From Sphingobacteriales bacterium UTBCD1 (GTDB taxonomy: Bacteria > Bacteroidota > Bacteroidia > Chitinophagales > Chitinophagaceae), in NCBI GenBank assembly GCA_002066995.1, contig MWTC01000019.1, positions 59,730 through 123,729 of the forward strand: a stretch of DNA of 64,000 bases, written 5' to 3'. This document shows, piece after piece, positions 36,571 to 44,382 of this stretch. Below the pieces are notes generated by a model. That model was not told the origin of the DNA, did not search any database, and was given only the letters and a program-made list of their open reading frames with translations. Each line of letters begins with the position of its first letter. Position 1 is the stretch's first letter. The translations under genes were made by a program, and so were the position numbers.

Positions 36571-38208
36571 TTAGTAATCCATTCCGCCCATTCCTGGCGC
36601 TCCGCCGGGATGAACATGAGCTTCTTCTTTCTTGGGTTTGTCGGCAACCACACATTCAGTAGTCAGCAACATTCCCGCAATAGAAGCGGCATTCTCTAAT
36701 GCAATACGTGTTACTTTAGTAGGATCAATAACACCGGCTTTTAACAGGTTTTCATATTCGTCAGTTCTTGCATTGAATCCGAAATCTGCTTTTCCTTCTT
36801 TCACTTTCTGAACAACGATTGAACCTTCGATACCTGTGTTTTCAACAATCTGGCGAAGCGGCTCTTCCAAAGCCCTTTTTACAATTGCAATACCGGTAGT
36901 TTCATCTTCATTGGCTCCTTTAAGTTTTTCAAGGGATTCAACTGCACGGATATAAGCTACACCACCCCCGGGAACAATACCTTCTTCAACAGCGGCACGG
37001 GTAGCATGCAATGCATCATCTACACGGTCTTTCTTTTCTTTCATTTCTACTTCAGTAGCTGCACCTACCTGTAATACGGCAACGCCACCACTGAGTTTTG
37101 CCAAACGCTCTTGTAATTTTTCTTTATCGTAATCTGAAGTGGTTGTTTCAATCTGTGCTTTAATCTGGTTGATACGTGCATTGATATCATCTTTTTTACC
37201 TTTTCCGCCAACTATGGTTGTATTGTCTTTATCAATCACCACTCTTTCTGCACGGCCGAGATAAGAAATATCGGCATTTTCCAGTTTGTAACCTTGCTCT
37301 TCGCTGATCACGATACCTTTTGTGAGGGTAGCAATATCAGTGAGCATTTCTTTACGGCGGTCTCCGAAACCGGGAGCTTTTACAGCTGCTACTTTTAAAG
37401 TGCCGCGAAGTTTGTTTACCACTAATGTAGCAAGAGCTTCTCCTTCGAGGTCTTCAGAAATGATGAGCAGTTCAGCGCCTTGTTGTGCAACTTTTTCCAG
37501 GATCTGGAGAATATCTTTCATGCTGCTGATCTTTTTATCATAGATCAGGATAAAAGGCTTATCCATTTCAGCTTCCATTTTTTCGCTGTTGGTAACAAAG
37601 TAAGGAGAGATGTATCCACGATCGAATTGCATTCCTTCCACTACTTCAACTGTAGTTTCAGTTCCACGGGCTTCTTCTACAGTGATCACGCCGTCTTTAC
37701 CTACTTTGCCGAATGCTTCAGCAATCAGTTTGCCGATAGTATCATCATTATTTGCAGAAATGGCAGCCACCTGCTGAATTTTTTTGCTGTCTGTTCCAAC
37801 AGTTTGTGTTTGTGATTTCAGGTGCTCCACAACTTTAGCTACTGCTTTTTCAATTCCTCTCTTAAGGTCCATCGGGTTTGCACCGGCAGCCACATTTCTT
37901 AAACCTTCGCTAATGACGGATTGTGCCAGCACGGTAGCAGTTGTAGTGCCATCGCCGGCAATGTCGGCAGTTTTGGAAGCTACTTCTTTTACCATTTGTG
38001 CACCCATATTCTCAATAGCGTCCTCCAGTTCAATTTCTTTTGCTACTGTGACACCGTCTTTAGTTATAGTAGGCGCTCCAAACTTTTTTTCCAGTACAAC
38101 ATTACGTCCTTTTGGTCCAAGCGTTACTTTGACCGCATTTGCAAGAGTATCCACCCCTTTTTTCATTTTATTGCGGGCTTCAATCTCGAAGAATAATTGT
38201 TTTGCCAT
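36571..38208 (-). CDS. groEL: Chaperonin GroEL (60 kDa)
   Basis: Cage-forming ATP-dependent chaperonin that folds cytosolic proteins with GroES. Conserved signatures throughout: the N-terminal [16 protein letters not shown] (ATP site), the central apical domain, and [12 protein letters not shown] near 400. The C-terminus ends in G-G-M-D-Y after a short G-G-A-P-G-M stretch, the expected cage-lining tail. 545 aa is the standard length. It follows groES by 96 bp and ends with a strong terminator. Confidence 0.98.
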   Translation of the reverse strand: MAKQLFFEIEARNKMKKGVDTLANAVKVTLGPKGRNVVLEKKFGAPTITKDGVTVAKEIELEDAIENMGAQMVKEVASKTADIAGDGTTTATVLAQSVISEGLRNVAAGANPMDLKRGIEKAVAKVVEHLKSQTQTVGTDSKKIQQVAAISANNDDTIGKLIAEAFGKVGKDGVITVEEARGTETTVEVVEGMQFDRGYISPYFVTNSEKMEAEMDKPFILIYDKKISSMKDILQILEKVAQQGAELLIISEDLEGEALATLVVNKLRGTLKVAAVKAPGFGDRRKEMLTDIATLTKGIVISEEQGYKLENADISYLGRAERVVIDKDNTTIVGGKGKKDDINARINQIKAQIETTTSDYDKEKLQERLAKLSGGVAVLQVGAATEVEMKEKKDRVDDALHATRAAVEEGIVPGGGVAYIRAVESLEKLKGANEDETTGIAIVKRALEEPLRQIVENTGIEGSIVVQKVKEGKADFGFNARTDEYENLLKAGVIDPTKVTRIALENAASIAGMLLTTECVVADKPKKEEAHVHPGGAPGMGGMDY

Positions 38209-38304
38209 AATTAATAAATTAAAAATTAAAAATTTAAAACCGAATCAGTGATGAAGTCATTTTTTTTGACTTCTTAGTTTTGTCCCGGTAGTTAACGGGA
38301 TGAA
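38209..38304 (-). other. groES-groEL intercistronic region with two hairpins
   Basis: The 96-bp spacer is unusually structured. GAAGTCA (38252-38258) pairs with a downstream TGACTTC around an A/T loop, and a TCCCG/CGGGA inverted repeat lies near 38283-38299. They may adjust relative groES and groEL mRNA levels; this is inference. Confidence 0.45.
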
Positions 38305-38586
38305 TTAAACAATAGCCAGAATATCGCTTTCTCTCATGATCAGGTAATCTTCACCGTCAATAGAGATTTCAGTACCTGCATATTTGCCGTACAATACCGT
38401 ATTGCCTTCCTTAACAGTTACGGGTTCATCTTTTTTACCGGGGCCTGCAGCGATCACGGTTCCACGCTGAGGTTTTTCTTTTGCTGTATCAGGAATGATG
38501 ATTCCACCGGCAGTCTTTTCTTCTGCGGGAGCCGGTTTCACAATTACCCTGTCGTGCAGAGGGGTAACGTTTAACTTTTTAGCCAT
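38305..38586 (-). CDS. groES: Co-chaperonin GroES (10 kDa)
   Basis: Lid of the GroEL cage. The 93-aa protein has the family pattern L-H-D-R-V-I-V-K near the start, the mobile loop [12 protein letters not shown] (about 21-33), and the dome G-K-Y-A-G-T-E-I. It is the first gene of the groESL operon; an exact -7 element lies 77 bp upstream of its ATG. No CIRCE-type inverted repeat was found in that leader. Confidence 0.97.
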   Translation of the reverse strand: MAKKLNVTPLHDRVIVKPAPAEEKTAGGIIIPDTAKEKPQRGTVIAAGPGKKDEPVTVKEGNTVLYGKYAGTEISIDGEDYLIMRESDILAIV

Positions 38587-38663
38587 AGTGTTATTGATTT
38601 TTGTTTTTAATGAAATATTTTGGTTTTTTAATATCTACCGCCATGGTCTTCAACAGCGGGCGG

Positions 38664-38671
38664 CAAAAGTA
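38664..38671 (-). promoter_or_regulatory. Predicted groESL promoter -7 element (TACTTTTG)
   Basis: Exact minus-strand TAnnTTTG, 77 bp before groES. No CIRCE-like GCACTC-N9-GAGTGC repeat was seen around it. Confidence 0.5.
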
Positions 38672-39042
38672 CACGAAATATGTACCAGTCAGGTAAAAGA
38701 AGCCATTTTTTCAGTTACCTGCTGTTTTAAAAGTGTAATTTTTTCATTTATTACAGCGTATGGGACAAAATTTCACAATTATGTCAGTCTCCTGTTAATT
38801 ATGAACCGGATACCATTAAATCTGACTTCGGTAAAACCGGCTTCTTCAATGGCCATTTTGCCGTTATTTAAAAAACAAATGATACGATCAAACCCCGGCC
38901 GCCTGTTATGATTATTTTCATACAAAAAGAAGCAGTTGTTATATATGTTTCCACAAACAGGATATTTTTTAGAAGAAAAATAGTTCACTGCAATTATGAT
39001 CAGGCAAATTCTTAATTTCGGCACTTCAAACAGTTCTTGATA
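38672..39042. other. 371-bp divergent intergenic stretch between groES and nusB
   Basis: Non-coding upstream regions of groESL and nusB. A minus-strand frame (38779-39150) exists but it overlaps the nusB start and shows no recognisable family. A one-mismatch -7 candidate for nusB (TAATTTCG, 39013-39020) is present. Confidence 0.4.
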
Positions 39043-39966
39043 ATGATCAGCAGAAGAAATATCCGGGTAAAAGTGATGCAAACCCTGTACACTATGATGC
39101 TTGAAAACCGGGCGGATACCGGTGAAGCTCAAAAAATCTTGCAACAGCATTTTGATCAGACCCGATCCTTGTTGGTTTACTTCATTTATTTCTTAACGGA
39201 GGTTATTGCCTATGCTAAAACAGATGCATCCCACAGGGCTTCCAAACATCTTCCTACTTATGAAGATCTTCATGTAAATACCAAGATAACCGGCAATGAG
39301 TTGATCCGGAAATTTTCCGGAGATAAAAATCTGCAGGAACAATTCACAAAACAGAAACCTGAACTGATCTGCGATAAAGAACTGGTACGTAAAATTTATC
39401 ATGAATTGACAGAATCCCCCGAGTATAAACAGTATATCGCAACCGATACAAGGGAAAAAAGCAGCGAGAAAAAAATCATTGAGTTTCTTATTAATGATAA
39501 GCTGCTGGCTAATGAGGGTTTTATTGCACACATGGAAGAAAATTTTTTCAATTGGGATGATGATGGCGAACTGGTCGTTCAACTGGCCGGCGCATATCTG
39601 CAAAAGCCGATATCACTGAATTTTAAACAAATGGTTACGGCCGATAAGGAACTCTTTGCAAAAGACCTTTTAAAAACTGTACTGGAAAAAAGTGATTACC
39701 TGCAGGGGGTGATCATTCCAAAATTGAAAAACTGGGATCCGGAACGGATAGCACTGCTGGATATGATATTGATGAAGATGGGAGTTGCTGAATTTTTATT
39801 TTTTGATACCATTCCTCCGAAAGTCACGATCAACGAATATATAGACCTGGCCAAAGAGTACAGTACAGGACAGAGCGGGCAGTTTGTCAACGGTATTTTG
39901 GATAATATCCATAAAGAACTGGTGATGCAGGGGAAAATGCAAAAAGTGGAATACAAGAAAGCCTGA
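39043..39966 (+). CDS. nusB: Transcription antitermination factor NusB (long Bacteroidota form)
   Basis: RNA-binding factor for rRNA operon antitermination. The ATG at 39043 (MISRRNIRVK) is preferred; a TTG two codons upstream is in frame. The C-terminal third (about 205-300) is the NusB fold, with W-D-P-E-R-I-A-L-L-D-M-I-L-M-K, T-I-P-P-K-V-T-I-N-E-Y-I-D-L-A-K-E-Y and F-V-N-G-I-L-D. The N-terminal half is an additional helical region also containing R-R-x-x-R-x-x-x-M-Q-x-L-Y near the start. At 307 aa it is twice the length of E. coli NusB, the normal state in Bacteroidota. First gene of nusB-DUF1573-yajC. Confidence 0.92.
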   Translation: MISRRNIRVKVMQTLYTMMLENRADTGEAQKILQQHFDQTRSLLVYFIYFLTEVIAYAKTDASHRASKHLPTYEDLHVNTKITGNELIRKFSGDKNLQEQFTKQKPELICDKELVRKIYHELTESPEYKQYIATDTREKSSEKKIIEFLINDKLLANEGFIAHMEENFFNWDDDGELVVQLAGAYLQKPISLNFKQMVTADKELFAKDLLKTVLEKSDYLQGVIIPKLKNWDPERIALLDMILMKMGVAEFLFFDTIPPKVTINEYIDLAKEYSTGQSGQFVNGILDNIHKELVMQGKMQKVEYKKA

Positions 39967-39996
39967 GATCAAAGTTCAATCCTCGCCGGATTTCTC

Positions 39997-40004
39997 TACC
40001 TTTG
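39997..40004 (+). promoter_or_regulatory. Predicted promoter -7 element (TACCTTTG) upstream of the DUF1573 gene
   Basis: Exact match 31 bp before the ATG, so the DUF1573-yajC pair may be expressed from its own promoter as well as from nusB. Confidence 0.5.
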
Positions 40005-40035
40005 CCTCCCTGAAATTTCAATCAATATTTCTTAT

Positions 40036-40470
40036 ATGAAAAAAATAGGGATTGCTTTTGCGATCGTCGCAATAGTGACAGCCTGCAACAATAGTGATCA
40101 AAGTGCGGGCAACAACGTACCGGGGCAAAATGCAGCTGTGAAGGATTCCAGCAATTACACTACGGTACAATGGCTGGATTCCACTTTTTCCGATTTGGGC
40201 AAAGTGAAAGAAGGCCAGGTTGTGGAAGTGGCTTTCAGGTTTAAAAATAACGGAAATAAAAACCTGGTAATCTCGGATGTATCAGCAGGTTGCGGTTGTA
40301 CTATCCCTGAAAAACCTTCAGCTCCCTATACCCCCGGGCAGGAAGGGGTGATCAGGGCCAAGTTCAATAGCGAAAACAGGGTAGGGATCAACAGGAAAGA
40401 AATATATGTTACGGCGAATACTAACCCGAACATACAAACACTGGCATTCAGAGTGGAGGTCACTGAATAA
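40036..40470 (+). CDS. DUF1573 domain lipoprotein
   Basis: Small exported lipoprotein with lipobox A-I-V-T-A-C17. The mature part is one DUF1573 (ASH/MSP-like immunoglobulin) domain: F-S-D-L-G-K-V-K-E-G (~53-62), F-R-F-K-N-N-G-N-K-x-L-V-I, the conserved S-A-G-C-G-C-T near residue 93, and the late R-x-E-I-Y-V-T-A-N-T. Function of this widespread Bacteroidota family is unknown. Position between nusB and yajC suggests a link with envelope biogenesis, which is inference. Confidence 0.88.
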   Translation: MKKIGIAFAIVAIVTACNNSDQSAGNNVPGQNAAVKDSSNYTTVQWLDSTFSDLGKVKEGQVVEVAFRFKNNGNKNLVISDVSAGCGCTIPEKPSAPYTPGQEGVIRAKFNSENRVGINRKEIYVTANTNPNIQTLAFRVEVTE

Positions 40471-40507
40471 AACACTTTTCAAAAAGCATAAATAAATTTA
40501 AAAACAC

Positions 40508-40927
40508 ATGAAATCAATTTATTCTTATCTCGTTTCATTTGCAGTAGCAATATCTTTTACAGCTTGTGTTCCCCCGGGAGCCCCCGGCTCAGGTGGAAGC
40601 AGTACCGGCCAGAATGGAGGCGCCGGAGGTTTTGGAGGCTTCCAGTTTATCTTCCTGGGGCTGATGATCGTCGTGTTCTGGCTGTTCTTTATCAGGCCAC
40701 AGGCAAAAAAAGCAAAGAATCAGAAGAATTTTATAAGTGGACTTCAGAAAGGGGATAAGATCGTTACCATTGCCGGTATTCATGGTACTATTAATAAGAT
40801 CAATGAGGACAATACGCTTAACCTGGAAGTAAGCCCCGGCAGTTATATTAAGATTGAAAAAAGTGCGATCAGCATGGATTGGACCAATGCTTTGAACAAG
40901 CCGGCTCCCGCTGCTGATAAAAAATAA
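40508..40927 (+). CDS. yajC: Preprotein translocase subunit YajC with lipobox-like N-terminus
   Basis: Small membrane subunit that associates with SecDF and the SecYEG translocon. The transmembrane helix is at about 45-62 (F-I-F-L-G-L-M-I-V-V-F-W-L-F), followed directly by F-I-R-P-Q-A-K-K-A-K, the family signature, and the cytoplasmic domain with G-D-K-I-V-T-I-A-G-I-H-G. Unusually, the first 20 residues form a lipoprotein-like signal ending in F-T-A-C20, then a Gly/Ser-rich linker; standard YajC lacks this and starts near the helix. No alternative start fits. Length 139 aa. A terminator follows. Confidence 0.92.
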   Translation: MKSIYSYLVSFAVAISFTACVPPGAPGSGGSSTGQNGGAGGFGGFQFIFLGLMIVVFWLFFIRPQAKKAKNQKNFISGLQKGDKIVTIAGIHGTINKINEDNTLNLEVSPGSYIKIEKSAISMDWTNALNKPAPAADKK

Positions 40928-40950
40928 ATAACCGTTTTACAGTATTCAGA

Positions 40951-40989
40951 AATAAGAGGAAATTAGGAACAGTTTCCTCTTATTCTTTT
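40951..40989 (+). terminator. Rho-independent terminator after yajC
   Basis: 12-bp stem (AATAAGAGGAAA / TTTCCTCTTATT, 40951-40962 and 40973-40984), 10-nt loop, then CTTTT. It separates nusB-yajC from coaE. Confidence 0.85.
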
Positions 40990-41055
40990 AAATTTCATTA
41001 CCATCTGCATCTTCTTTATTAACTTTCACAACATTCTTTTATTAATGATTCAATC

Positions 41056-41673
41056 GTGGCATTAAGGATTGGCTTAACAGGAGGTATTGGCAGCGGAAAA
41101 AGTACCGTTGCGGAACTGTTTGGTTTATTGGGTATTCCTGTTTATAATGCCGATGATGCAGCCAAAAGATTAATGAATACAGACAAAAGGCTGAGGCAGG
41201 AAATTGTGCAGCATTTTGGAACTGTAACTTACGTAAACGGGAGCCTGGACCGAAAGTACCTGGCATCAGTGGTATTCAATGATCCGGAGAAATTAAATTT
41301 ATTAAATTCAATCGTACATCCTGCTACAATCAGAGATGCTGAACAATGGTTTAAAGTGCAAATTGCTCCCTATGTTATCAAAGAAGCTGCTGTATTAGTT
41401 GAAAGTGGTGTCCATAAAATGCTGGATTATGTTGTTGGTGTTTCTTCACCTGAAGAGTTGCGGATGGAACGGGTGATGAAAAGAGACGGCCTCAGCAGGG
41501 AAGAAGTACTGAAAAGGATGGAAAAGCAAATGGATGAAAACGAAAAAATGAGTCTTTGTGATTTTGTATTAGTAAATGATGAAACCCGTTTGCTCATCCC
41601 GCAGGTATTGGAATTGCACAGGAAACTGACCGGTTTGTCAATGCAGTCAGGTAACAGGTTACCCGGAAAATAA
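41056..41673 (+). CDS. coaE: Dephospho-CoA kinase
   Basis: Last enzyme of coenzyme A synthesis, phosphorylating dephospho-CoA at the ribose 3' hydroxyl. The P-loop G-G-I-G-S-G-K-S is at 9-16, followed by D-D-A-A-K at about 33-37 and the hydrophobic lid with V-H-P near residue 92. A GTG start is required: the nearby ATG (41045) is out of frame, and the P-loop begins eight codons after the GTG. Length 205 aa. It has no exact -7 element; transcription from a weak promoter after the yajC terminator is likely. Confidence 0.95.
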   Translation: MALRIGLTGGIGSGKSTVAELFGLLGIPVYNADDAAKRLMNTDKRLRQEIVQHFGTVTYVNGSLDRKYLASVVFNDPEKLNLLNSIVHPATIRDAEQWFKVQIAPYVIKEAAVLVESGVHKMLDYVVGVSSPEELRMERVMKRDGLSREEVLKRMEKQMDENEKMSLCDFVLVNDETRLLIPQVLELHRKLTGLSMQSGNRLPGK

Positions 41674-41680
41674 ACGGGGC

Positions 41681-42874
41681 TTATTTTAAACGGGAAAATG
41701 CTTCTTTAAGTCTCTTGAATCCCTCTGCGATTTTTTCCATACTGTTTGCGAAAGAAATGCGAATGCAATCAGGCTCGCCAAATGCCGATCCCGTTACGGT
41801 GGATACATGAGCGTTATGCAGTAAGTACATGCACAGGTCGTCAGCATTTTTTATTGTTTCTTTTCCATCTGACTTCCCAAAATAATCTTTTACAACAGGG
41901 AATACATAAAAGGCGCCTTCAGGTTCCACGCATTTTAAACCGGGGATGGCGGCAATGAATTCCATCACTTTTCTTTTTCTTCTTTCAAATTCTTTAACCA
42001 TTACTTCCGTTGCACCAAGATCGCTGTTCAAAGCAGTGATGGCGGCACGCTGAGTTACTGAATTGCTCCCACTGGTGAACTGTCCCTGCAGTTTTTCACA
42101 GGCTTTAGCGATTTCAGCATGAGCAGCAATGTACCCAAGACGATATCCCGTCATGGCATATCCTTTACTCATTCCATTGATGATAATGATCCGGTCCCTG
42201 AGTTTATCGAACTGAGCAATAGATTCATGGCTGCTCACATAATTGATGTATTCGTAAATCTCATCAGAAATTATAAAAATCCGGGGATGCTTTTCGAAAA
42301 CATCTGCCAGGGCTTTCAATTCTTCACGGCTGTAAACAGAGCCTGTCGGATTACACGGCGATGAAAAAATGAAGAGCCTTGTTTTATCAGTGATATTCGA
42401 TTCCAGTTCATCAGGAGTGAGTTTGTATTTATTTTCCATTTTTGTACGGATCAGCCTGGGAACGCCTTCTCCCAGTTTTACGATCTCCGAATACGAAACC
42501 CAGTAAGGTGTGGGTATGATCACTTCATCGCCTTTACTGATTAATGCAAAAACGGTATTGGCTATACTTTGCTTGGCACCGGTGGATACAACAATATTTT
42601 CCGGTTTGTAATCAAGGTTATTATCTCTTTTCAGTTTGTGGCAAACAGCTTCACGCAGTTCGGGGTATCCGGCCACAGGGGGATAATGACTCCAGTTATC
42701 CTGTACAGCTTTTATGGCAGCTTGTTTTATATGTTCGGGTGTATTAAAATCAGGTTCTCCAAGGCTAAGATCAATGACATCAAAACCCCGGGTACGCAGT
42801 TCACGGCCCAGTTTTGCCATTTTCAGCGTTTCTGGTTCGTTGAACAGGGTAAGTCTGGAAGATAAATGCATCAT
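41681..42874 (-). CDS. Pyridoxal phosphate-dependent aminotransferase, class I (AspC-like)
   Basis: Cytoplasmic PLP aminotransferase of subgroup I-gamma (aspartate/prephenate/aromatic type). The PLP-binding lysine is K237 in N-G-M-S-K-G-Y-A-M-T-G-Y-R-L-G-Y; further signatures are L-S-L-G-E-P-D-F-N-T-P (37-47), N-P-T-G-S-V-Y (175-181) and the terminal R-I-S-F-A-N-S. Two Met codons stand at the start; both are compatible. Length 397 aa. The 39-bp gap before it contains an exact -7 element, so it is expressed on its own. The amino-donor specificity is not determined. Confidence 0.93.
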   Translation of the reverse strand: MMHLSSRLTLFNEPETLKMAKLGRELRTRGFDVIDLSLGEPDFNTPEHIKQAAIKAVQDNWSHYPPVAGYPELREAVCHKLKRDNNLDYKPENIVVSTGAKQSIANTVFALISKGDEVIIPTPYWVSYSEIVKLGEGVPRLIRTKMENKYKLTPDELESNITDKTRLFIFSSPCNPTGSVYSREELKALADVFEKHPRIFIISDEIYEYINYVSSHESIAQFDKLRDRIIIINGMSKGYAMTGYRLGYIAAHAEIAKACEKLQGQFTSGSNSVTQRAAITALNSDLGATEVMVKEFERRKRKVMEFIAAIPGLKCVEPEGAFYVFPVVKDYFGKSDGKETIKNADDLCMYLLHNAHVSTVTGSAFGEPDCIRISFANSMEKIAEGFKRLKEAFSRLK

Positions 42875-42891
42875 TCTAAATTTGAGATGCG

Positions 42892-42899
42892 CAAATGTA
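42892..42899 (-). promoter_or_regulatory. Predicted aminotransferase promoter -7 element (TACATTTG)
   Basis: Exact minus-strand match in the short gap between the class A-like hydrolase stop and the aminotransferase start, 17 bp before the latter. Confidence 0.5.
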
Positions 42900-42913
42900 A
42901 TGATTCATCAGGA

Positions 42914-44215
42914 TTAAGGTTGCTGTTCTTTGTAATTAAATCGCATGGAAGAAAGATCGGGGATGTGTTTTCGTTTTCTCTTTAATTCATAGGCATAGAG
43001 TACCTGTCCCAATTGCCTGAAGAAAGGATACCCGGTAGCCTGGTAATCGTATTGGTCATCATTAAGAATACCGTCGCTGTTGCAATAGATTACTGCAGAG
43101 ACCATGAATTCTATATCATTTTTAAAATCCGCTATATAGCCGATGTCGATCATGAATCCGTATGCGTCGCCGGGTTTGTTGAATATCCTGATAGCAGTGT
43201 CGGGCCATTTTCTTTCTCCGCCGTAAAGCAGGAATTTCGCATAGCTGTCCGGGTATTCCGTACTGCCGTAAGAAGGGAATTTTGATTCGGCGGGAAACAT
43301 GGACATGAATTTTCTGACAAATGCATAATCGTCTTCTGAAAGATGAAAGCGTTGTTTTTCAGGAACCCCGTAAGGGAATATGATACTCCTCAGGATCATG
43401 TGTAGGCTTTGTAATCCAAGGCGGTTCTTATTGGAGAAATCAAAAGGCTCATTGATAATCTTATCCTTTTTCAGGTATCCCGCTCCCAGTTTTGTATTTC
43501 TTTTTGCATAGGCCATCAGGCTGGATTCCGCTGATTTTTCATAGATCATTTTACCATTCTTATCAAAAAAATATACCGGGTTGGTATGGCGATTTTGATC
43601 TTCACTTAAACTGATCTCCAGCCTGTGTACAATTTGTGCCTCTTCATAGCCCATTTGATGCAGGGTGTTATTGATATATTCCTGCCCTAAGAACTCGTAC
43701 AGCCTGTTGAAAGCATCATTGTCACTAACGAGGAAAATTTTTTTGATATAATTGGTCACTGTAGGCCTGCCATCATCAGTGGTTGGATCATTATAAACAG
43801 GAGTCTGACCGCTGTAGCCGGTTTCAGTAATCATGGTTGTGTTCCTGTCAAGCCCGGGAATGTTGAGATCATGCAGCTTTTGTAAAGCCAGCAGGGCAAT
43901 TGGAAGTTTGACGGTGGATGCAGGATAAAAATAATTATCAGGGTTTACATTGAAATAATGATCAGTGAATTGAGGATTGCCGTTCTTTTGCCGGTCTATC
44001 GTTGTATAGATTATTTGTACTCTTAATGAGTCTTTGTTTTTTAAAATAGAGTCTGAGAGAAAAAGATTGCTCTGCAGGAGTTCTTTGAAAAAAGCATCAG
44101 GTGTGGAACCAGCTCCCGATTCACCGGCTGAGTGGCGGGCAGGGCCACAGGATGAAAACGTATTCATAAAAAAGATCAGGCTGCAGATGATTTGTACCGG
44201 CACCTTCATAGCCAT
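42914..44215 (-). CDS. Class A beta-lactamase-like serine hydrolase lipoprotein
   Basis: Serine hydrolase of the beta-lactamase/transpeptidase fold. The signal ends in a lipobox F-S-S-C23; a second in-frame ATG two codons downstream (44209) is equally possible. The SxxK motif is S100-T-V-K103 and the SDN motif is S164-D-N166, both in class A order. I do not see the class A E166-type omega loop or a clear K-T-G, and at 433 aa it is far longer than a beta-lactamase (~290 aa), so antibiotic hydrolysis is not implied. It is probably a cell-wall or ester hydrolase anchored in the membrane; that is inference. Confidence 0.82.
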   Translation of the reverse strand: MAMKVPVQIICSLIFFMNTFSSCGPARHSAGESGAGSTPDAFFKELLQSNLFLSDSILKNKDSLRVQIIYTTIDRQKNGNPQFTDHYFNVNPDNYFYPASTVKLPIALLALQKLHDLNIPGLDRNTTMITETGYSGQTPVYNDPTTDDGRPTVTNYIKKIFLVSDNDAFNRLYEFLGQEYINNTLHQMGYEEAQIVHRLEISLSEDQNRHTNPVYFFDKNGKMIYEKSAESSLMAYAKRNTKLGAGYLKKDKIINEPFDFSNKNRLGLQSLHMILRSIIFPYGVPEKQRFHLSEDDYAFVRKFMSMFPAESKFPSYGSTEYPDSYAKFLLYGGERKWPDTAIRIFNKPGDAYGFMIDIGYIADFKNDIEFMVSAVIYCNSDGILNDDQYDYQATGYPFFRQLGQVLYAYELKRKRKHIPDLSSMRFNYKEQQP

Positions 44216-44277
44216 CCAAAGATAAGGGCAACTGTCATTAAGCTTTTAAAAACCAGCGAAAAACAAGCTTTTTTTAA

Positions 44278-44309
44278 TTGGGAAAAGTTGAACTGAAAGT
44301 CTATCTTTG
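44278..44309 (+). promoter_or_regulatory. Predicted secDF promoter (TTG - 21 bp - TATCTTTG)
   Basis: Exact -7 element at 44302-44309 with TTG at 44278-44280, 21 bp upstream, within the usual 17-23 bp range. The start codon is 73 bp downstream. Confidence 0.6.
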
Positions 44310-44382
44310 CACACTCTAAAAAATTACCTCAGTACCCGGATGAATTTTAGATTCGGGTGAAGACACATAAACCAAACATAGT

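Noticed and set aside
38779..39150. Minus-strand open frame of about 120 codons between groES and nusB
   Set aside because: It overlaps the nusB start, has no signal or recognisable domain, and does not show family-like composition along its length.
42914..44215. Reading the SxxK/SDN protein as an antibiotic-resistance beta-lactamase
   Set aside because: Much too long, lipid-anchored, with no clear omega-loop glutamate or KTG motif; kept as a general serine hydrolase.
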